This document shows positions 59,831 to 64,000 of a stretch of 64,000 nt of DNA, one piece after another. The notes under the pieces were generated by a model. That model made no database searches. It saw only the letters and a list, made by a program, of their open reading frames with translations, and was not told the DNA's origin. Source of the DNA: Pseudonocardia alni (GTDB lineage Bacteria > Actinomycetota > Actinomycetes > Mycobacteriales > Pseudonocardiaceae). The position numbers were made by a program, and so were the translations under genes. The DNA lies in NCBI RefSeq assembly GCF_002813375.1, contig NZ_PHUJ01000003.1, positions 2,294,001 through 2,358,000 of the forward strand, written 5' to 3'. Each line of letters begins with the position of its first letter. Position 1 is the first letter of the stretch.

Positions 59831-60235
59831 TCAGTCGCGGGCGGGCACCCCGAGCAGGACCTCCAGCTCGCCGAGGGTGGTCTCGGCGCCGGTGTGGCGC
59901 ACCCCGACCGCCCCGGCCGCGGCGGCACCGCGCACGCACGCCCCCATGTCGTCGACGACGACGCAGTCCCCCGCGGCCAGGCCCAGCTCCGCCGCGGCGG
60001 CGGCGAAGGAGTCCGGGCTCGGCTTGCGGGCCCCGCGGACCGCACCGAGGAGGACCGTGCCGAACGCCGCGGCGACCTCGTCGGGAACCGCGTGCGCGCC
60101 GGAGAAGAGCGCGGTGCGGATCCCCGCGGCCGCGGCGCGACGGGCGTAGGCGAGCAGCAGGGCCCCGTCGGCGGGGTCGTCGAGCACCCCGCCGTAGTCG
60201 ACGATCAGGCCACGCAGGGTCCGGGTGTCCGCCAC
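59831..60235 (-). CDS. Small HAD-family hydrolase-like protein lacking a cap domain
   Basis: A 134-aa HAD-fold protein. Motif I is VDYGGVLDDP, with the nucleophile Asp but Gly at the second-Asp position (seen in HAD-IA YihX-like proteins as DFGGV). Motif II is LFSGAH, motif III RKPSPDSF, motif IV CVVVDDMG. The segment between motifs I and II is only about 25 residues, so the helical cap of HAD-IA phosphatases is absent. Activity is uncertain. GTG start at 60235 with TACCGT 7 nt before it. Confidence 0.8.
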   Translation of the reverse strand: MADTRTLRGLIVDYGGVLDDPADGALLLAYARRAAAAGIRTALFSGAHAVPDEVAAAFGTVLLGAVRGARKPSPDSFAAAAAELGLAAGDCVVVDDMGACVRGAAAAGAVGVRHTGAETTLGELEVLLGVPARD

Positions 60236-60242
60236 CCGGCCG

Positions 60243-60248
60243 ACGGTA
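60243..60248 (-). promoter_or_regulatory. -10 element (TACCGT) of a leaderless promoter
   Basis: On the minus strand TACCGT ends 7 nt before the GTG at 60235. Confidence 0.5.
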
Positions 60249-60279
60249 CCGAGTGTCGCCGCCTCCCGGGGCGCACCGG

Positions 60280-60399
60280 GCTCCGCCGCAGCTCGGCGCT
60301 GCAGGCTCGCCGCTCGACCGCCGCGGCTCGGTGCTGCTGCTCCGCCGCTCGACCGCCGCGGCTCGGTGCTGCTGCTCCGCCGCTCGACCGCCGCGGCTC
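60280..60399. repeat. Tandem repeat, 35-bp period, about 3.5 copies
   Basis: Exact 35-bp units at 60312-60346 and 60347-60381, an 18-nt partial copy at 60382-60399 that runs into the ABC permease stop codon, and a diverged copy at 60280-60311. Each unit contains CTCGACCGCCGCGGCTCGG and GCTGCTGCTCCGCC. It fills the gap between the permease and HAD genes. Confidence 0.9.
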
Positions 60400-61162
60400 A
60401 GTCGAGGGCCCGGCGCAGGAAGCCGCGGATCCCCAGCAGGGTGAACAGCACGATCGCCGCCACCGGGACGAGCACGCACACCCACAGCGGGATGTGCGGG
60501 ACCTGCGGCACCAGCGACGCGCGGATCCCCTCGCTGACGTAGGTCAGCGGATTCACCGCCGACAGCACCTGGAACCAGCGCAGGTCGGCCAGGGTGAGCC
60601 ACGGGTACTGCACCGAGCCGGTGAACAGCAGCGGCGTGAAGATCACCGCGAACAGGATGTTGATCCGCCGCGGCGGCACCGCGGTGCCGATGGTGAGCCC
60701 CATCGCCGCACCGAGCAGGCTCCCGAGCACCACCATCAGCAGCGCGGTGGCCAGCCCCTCGGCCGGCCACCGGATGTCGATCATCGCGAAACCGATGGGC
60801 ACCATCAGCAGACTGGCGAGCAGGCCGCGCATCCCCGCGAAGGCGATCTTCTCGACGGCGACGGCCCACACGGGCATCGGCGCGAGCAGCCGGTCGTCGA
60901 TCTCCCGCGTCCAGGACAGCTCGAACACCAGCGGCAGCGTCACCGCCTGCAGGGCGCCGAACATCGCGTTCAGCGCGATCAGGCCGGGCAGCATGATCTG
61001 CCCGTACTCGGGCGACACGAAGCCGCCGCGGCCGAGGACCACGACGAACACCAGCAGGAAGAAGAACGGCTGCACCAGCGTCTGCGCGAGGAACGACGGA
61101 AGCTCCCGGCCGGTGACGAACAGATCGCGGCGCAGCACCGCCAGGAAGGCACGCCCGGTCAT
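60398..61162 (-). CDS. ABC-2 type transporter permease
   Basis: A 254-aa permease with six hydrophobic segments in the ABC-2 pattern (LVQPFFFLLVFVVVLGRGGFV; LIALNAMFGALQAVTLPLVFELSWTREI; MGLTIGTAVPPRRINILFAVIFTPLLFTG; VSEGIRASLVPQVPHIPLW). It pairs with the ATP-binding subunit encoded just upstream, overlapping it by 4 bp (ATGA). The pair should export a drug, lipid or polymer; the MarR gene at the operon head suggests drug efflux. A tandem repeat array begins exactly at its stop codon. Confidence 0.92.
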   Translation of the reverse strand: MTGRAFLAVLRRDLFVTGRELPSFLAQTLVQPFFFLLVFVVVLGRGGFVSPEYGQIMLPGLIALNAMFGALQAVTLPLVFELSWTREIDDRLLAPMPVWAVAVEKIAFAGMRGLLASLLMVPIGFAMIDIRWPAEGLATALLMVVLGSLLGAAMGLTIGTAVPPRRINILFAVIFTPLLFTGSVQYPWLTLADLRWFQVLSAVNPLTYVSEGIRASLVPQVPHIPLWVCVLVPVAAIVLFTLLGIRGFLRRALD

Positions 61163-62145
61163 CGCAGGTCCCTGCCCGTCAGGTCGATGAACACGTCCTC
61201 CAGCGTCGCCTGCCCCAGGCTGACGTCGCGCACCGTGGCGCCGTGCCGCCCGAGCAGGTCGACGGCCGGAGCCAGCAGCGCCGCCGGCTCCGTGACGACC
61301 GACAGCCGGAACGCCGACACGGTGCCGTTCTCCCCCGGGCCGCGGCCCGGCGGGGTCTCGGCACGCGCGACACCGCCCAGCCCGGCCAGCGCCACGCGCA
61401 GCGTCTCCGCCGCACCGGGCCCGTGGTCGGCGACGATCTCCACGGTCGCGCTGCCCGGCAGCGACCGGACCAGCGCGTCCGGGGTGTCCAGCGCGAGCAG
61501 CCGTCCGTGGTCGACGATCCCGATCCGGTCCGACAGCTTGTGCGCCTCGTCCATGTCGTGGGTGGTGAGCACGACGGTCACGCCCTCGTCGCGCAGCCCG
61601 CTGATCTGGTCGTGGACGAACAGCCGGGCCTGCGGGTCCAGGCCGGTCGAGGGTTCGTCGAGGAACAGCACCTCCGGGGAGTGCATGAGCCCGCGGGCGA
61701 TCATGACGCGCTGGGCCTGGCCGCCGGACAGGTCGTCGGCGACGGCCTTCGCCTTGTCGGTCAGCCCCATCCGCTCCAGCAGTTCGTCGGCGCGGCGGTT
61801 GCGCTCCGCCCGCCCGACGCCGTGGTAGGCGGCGTGGAAGACCAAATTGTCGCGGACACCGAGGGAACGGTCCAGGTTCTGGCGCTGCGGGACGACGGCC
61901 AGCTTCGCGCAGACGGCGACGGCGTCGGCGCGCACGTCGAGCCCGGCGACCCGGGCCGTGCCCGAGGTCGGCACCACGCGGGTCGTGAGCACGCCGACGG
62001 TCGTGGTCTTCCCGGCGCCGTTGGGCCCGAGCAGCCCGAACACCTCACCCTCGGCCACCGAGAACGACAGGCCGTCGACGGCATTGCCCTTCGCCTTCGG
62101 GTACCGCTTCACCAGGTCGACCACCTCGACCGCGGTCCGTCCCAT
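61159..62145 (-). CDS. ABC transporter ATP-binding protein (drug-exporter DrrA type)
   Basis: A 328-aa ATPase: Walker A GPNGAGKTTTVGVL near residue 37, Q-loop VVPQRQNLD, signature LSGGQAQRVMIARGL, Walker B VLFLDEPSTGLD, and H-loop LTTHDMDEAHKL. The C-terminal 90 residues form the variable domain typical of DrrA/NatA exporters. It is co-transcribed with the MarR-family regulator 16 bp upstream and the permease downstream. Substrate is unknown. Confidence 0.94.
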   Translation of the reverse strand: MGRTAVEVVDLVKRYPKAKGNAVDGLSFSVAEGEVFGLLGPNGAGKTTTVGVLTTRVVPTSGTARVAGLDVRADAVAVCAKLAVVPQRQNLDRSLGVRDNLVFHAAYHGVGRAERNRRADELLERMGLTDKAKAVADDLSGGQAQRVMIARGLMHSPEVLFLDEPSTGLDPQARLFVHDQISGLRDEGVTVVLTTHDMDEAHKLSDRIGIVDHGRLLALDTPDALVRSLPGSATVEIVADHGPGAAETLRVALAGLGGVARAETPPGRGPGENGTVSAFRLSVVTEPAALLAPAVDLLGRHGATVRDVSLGQATLEDVFIDLTGRDLR

Positions 62146-62161
62146 CGCACTCCCCCGCCGA

Positions 62162-62665
62162 TCACGTCACGTCGGGCCGATCCTGCTCCAGGTCGGCGAT
62201 CACCGCGAGCAGGTAAGCGCGGACGGCGTCGTCGAGCCCGTCCGACGGCTCCCGCAGCCACGGTCCGCGCCCGTCGGAGCGGGCGTCGCGCCACCGGTCC
62301 CGCCCGGCGCCGGTGAGCGCGACGAGCCGGACCCGCCGGTCCGCCGGATCCCCGCGGCGGACCACCAGCCCCGCCGCCTCCAACACGTCGACGACCGGGG
62401 TCAGGCTGGTCGGGGCGACCCGGACCCGGGCGGCGAGCTCGCGCTGGGCCAGTCCGCCGCACCGCTCCAGCACGTCGAGGACCGCGAACCCGGTGACACC
62501 GAGGCCGTGGCCCCCGGTCCGCCGACGGCGTTCGGCGAGCACCGCCGCCCCGGCCCGGACGACGAGGTCGGCCAGCGACTCCGCGGGGCCGTCCACCGGG
62601 TCGGGAACCGGCACGAGGCGGGGCGGGGTGAGGTCGATGCGTCCCGGTGGGTGGGGTGCGGGCAT
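62162..62665 (-). CDS. MarR-family transcriptional regulator
   Basis: A 167-aa winged-helix regulator. GVTGFAVLDVLERCGGLAQRELAARVRVAPTSLTPVVDVLEAAGLVVRR contains the HTH, and DPADRRVRLVALT is the MarR wing signature. The N-terminal 25 residues are Pro-rich. It heads the operon with the ABC exporter, which it most likely represses, with a small-molecule ligand relieving repression (inference from family). Leaderless from TACCCT, which ends 6 nt before the ATG; that short promoter is also where autoregulation would act. Confidence 0.9.
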   Translation of the reverse strand: MPAPHPPGRIDLTPPRLVPVPDPVDGPAESLADLVVRAGAAVLAERRRRTGGHGLGVTGFAVLDVLERCGGLAQRELAARVRVAPTSLTPVVDVLEAAGLVVRRGDPADRRVRLVALTGAGRDRWRDARSDGRGPWLREPSDGLDDAVRAYLLAVIADLEQDRPDVT

Positions 62666-62671
62666 CGCGGG

Positions 62672-62677
62672 AGGGTA
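62672..62677 (-). promoter_or_regulatory. -10 element (TACCCT) of the MarR-ABC operon promoter
   Basis: On the minus strand TACCCT ends 6 nt before the ATG at 62665. Confidence 0.55.
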
Positions 62678-62932
62678 GGACGCGGCGGGGCCCGGCGGGG
62701 GCGGTCGGGCGGGGCCGGTCGCGTTCGTGAACACCGGCCCCCACCGGAGGGCGGCTCACGACCGGCGGCGCCGGCGCCGCTCGCAATCGTGGCTCCGTCG
62801 GTGCGCCGGACCACGCCGGCCCCACCTGCGCCCTCGGATCGTGCGGCACCGCATCGTGCGGAGCCGGACGGTCCGGTGGCGGATCCGGGCCGGGCCCCGC
62901 CGCGGCCGCCGGGGCCGTCGCAGTCTGGCGCC

Positions 62933-63778
62933 GTGACCACGACGACGACCGGCACCGCCCCGGCGGGGGGTGCCTCCGGCCCACGGACCGACACCGCCCC
63001 CGGCACGCAGGCCGCACCCACGCCACCGCCTCCCGGGAACCGGACCCGTCCCGCCCCGGTTGCGGCCGGTCACGCGCGGCACGCGTCCTCGCAGACGGGG
63101 ACGGCGGCGCCCGCCGTCGCCCCGGCACCGGGCGCCGATACCGGTGCCGTCGACGCGTCCGGTTCCCCGGTCACGTCCGTGCAGGCCGGGGCCGTCGACG
63201 GGCAGGCTCCGCCGCCGCCCGGCCCCGGGGAGCTCCTGGTCCGCACCCCCGCCGACGTGCCGGAACCGCTCGCACCGGGGGTCGTCGTCGTCCTGCCGGG
63301 TGGGTTCCGGATGTCCGCCGGACCGGCGCCCGCACCGCGCGAGGCGGTCCGCCCCGTCCCGGTGCCGACGGTGCCCGAGGACGCCTCCCCGGCCGACGCC
63401 GAGCGGGTCCGGGCCCCGGCCCACGGGATCGTCCGGCTGCTGACCGAGGTGCTCGCCGGGCGCCGCCCGCCGGACGGGGTCACCGCCGTCACCACCCCGG
63501 CGGTGCGCCGCTACCTGACCGCGGCCCGGATCGTGCACCCGGCGCGCCCGTCCCGTGGCCGGCCGGGCCCCGGAGGACGGGTCGGTGCCCCCGGCTGCGG
63601 GAGCCCGGGCGGCTCGACCGCGCGCCGGACGCCGCGGGTGCACGTCGGTCTGCCCCGGCCGGACGTGGCCGAGGTCTGCGCGACCGTCACCGTCGCCGGG
63701 CGGGTACGTGCCCTGGCGCTGCGGCTGGACCGGGCGCCGGACGGCCGGTGGCTCGCCACCGCCGTCCGGCTCGTGTGA
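62933..63778 (+). CDS. Rv3235-like protein (Pro/Ala-rich N-terminus, conserved C-terminal domain)
   Basis: A 281-aa protein. Residues 1-150 are low-complexity Thr/Pro/Ala/Gly and likely disordered. The conserved part is C-terminal: AHGIVRLLTEVLAGRRPPDG, TTPAVRRYLTAARI, then VHVGLPRPDVAEVCATVTV and ALALRLDRAPDGRWLATAVRL. This matches the small actinobacterial family of Rv3235, which is encoded near secA1 in mycobacteria. Function is unknown. GTG start with CAGTCT ending 6 nt before it. It converges on the gene cut by the window end. Confidence 0.75.
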   Translation: MTTTTTGTAPAGGASGPRTDTAPGTQAAPTPPPPGNRTRPAPVAAGHARHASSQTGTAAPAVAPAPGADTGAVDASGSPVTSVQAGAVDGQAPPPPGPGELLVRTPADVPEPLAPGVVVVLPGGFRMSAGPAPAPREAVRPVPVPTVPEDASPADAERVRAPAHGIVRLLTEVLAGRRPPDGVTAVTTPAVRRYLTAARIVHPARPSRGRPGPGGRVGAPGCGSPGGSTARRTPRVHVGLPRPDVAEVCATVTVAGRVRALALRLDRAPDGRWLATAVRLV

Positions 63779-63860
63779 GGCGCGGCGCGGCCGTGCCCGG
63801 CCGGATGCGGTTCCCCGCCGCGGCGGGACCTGCTGCGTGCCCCGACTCGTGCGGGGCGTC

Positions 63861-63913
63861 GCGACCGCGGGGCGCGACCGAGGCGCGACCGAGGGGCGCG
63901 ACCGCGACCGCGG
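63861..63913. repeat. Short GCGACCG-rich direct repeats
   Basis: Five GCGACCG copies (63861, 63874, 63885, 63898, 63904) with near-regular 11-13 bp spacing in the intergenic gap before the final terminator. Confidence 0.6.
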
Positions 63914-63917
63914 AACC

Positions 63918-63951
63918 GGCGCCGCCGGCGGGACCCCCCGCCGGCGGCGCC
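63918..63951. terminator. Bidirectional terminator, 15-bp perfect stem
   Basis: GGCGCCGCCGGCGGG (63918-63932) pairs exactly with 63937-63951 around the tetraloop ACCC, 6 nt from the stop of the convergent partial gene. Confidence 0.92.
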
Positions 63952-63957
63952 CGGAGC

Positions 63958-64000
63958 TCAGCGCCGCCGGCGGGCCTTCTCCGCGCGGCGCCGCTCGGCG
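63958..64000 (-). CDS. C-terminal fragment of a gene truncated by the window end
   Basis: Reading the minus strand in the frame that ends at TGA (63958-63960) gives AERRRAEKARRRR. A basic tail followed by a strong terminator is consistent with a gene 3' end. By synteny with M. tuberculosis it could lie in the region leading to secA1, but 13 residues cannot identify it. Confidence 0.4.
   Translation of the reverse strand, partial: AERRRAEKARRRR

Noticed and set aside
60280..60399. Possible CRISPR array
   Set aside because: Repeats are directly adjacent with no unique spacers and no cas genes are present; it is a simple tandem array.
1..64000. tRNA or rRNA genes
   Set aside because: No T-loop-like GGTTCGAATCC patterns with acceptor pairing and no rRNA-like stretches were found by reading.

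Overview
This window is chromosomal DNA of a high-GC actinobacterium, most likely Pseudonocardia or a close relative in the Pseudonocardiaceae. The evidence is very high GC, frequent GTG starts, many leaderless promoters, a fused 2-oxoglutarate decarboxylase (Kgd), WhiB1, a SigH/anti-sigma pair of the mycothiol type, F420-type luciferase-like enzymes, and gene order shared with the Mycobacterium tuberculosis Rv3214-Rv3240 region (recalled, not searched). No rRNA, tRNA or CRISPR array was seen.

Layout. 1-4.6 kb: acyl-CoA ligase, then a Fur-type regulator overlapping katG. 4.6-11.5 kb: alpha/beta hydrolase, a DUF5997 gene divergent from a LysR-type ligand-binding protein without an HTH, a 162-bp near-palindromic element, a fatty-acid desaturase, an F420-type oxidoreductase, a Baeyer-Villiger monooxygenase and a truncated CU044_5270-like protein. 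11.6-19.2 kb: kgd, membrane proteins, a DUF6104 peptide and a CitMHS citrate transporter. 19.3-22.8 kb: a compact three-gene cassette (86-aa helical protein, soluble FtsK/EccC-like ATPase, coiled-coil protein), the best candidate here for an undescribed system. 23-28.8 kb: an unusual Nramp-like transporter, then an osmoprotectant-type ABC operon ending in a MOSC gene. 28.9-36.2 kb: a decayed luciferase-like gene, acyl-CoA dehydrogenase, GGDEF/EAL protein, malic enzyme and secreted serine protease.

36.3-53.5 kb is the conserved core: phosphatase, acetyltransferase, membrane protein, lipid-kinase-like protein, whiB1, pdtaS, ribosomal bL37, rshA, sigH, ybaK, then a methyltransferase plus PAS-GGDEF-EAL pair, an iron-regulated siderophore-binding lipoprotein, a frameshifted SRAP gene, aroA and rsgA. 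An intact 1,119-bp IS481-family element sits exactly in the CTAG that supplies the stop codons of two convergent genes. 53.5-64 kb: SMP-30 lactonase, crotonase, WS/DGAT acyltransferase, TrmH methyltransferase, FMN-dependent hydroxyacid oxidase, antitoxin-like protein, HAD protein, a MarR/ABC exporter operon, and an Rv3235-like protein converging on a gene cut by the window end.

Regulation visible in sequence: about a dozen leaderless promoters (TANNNT 6-8 nt before the start codon), a SigH-type autoregulatory promoter, an IdeR/DmdR-type iron box, a CRP-like site before whiB1, and strong hairpin terminators between most convergent gene pairs.
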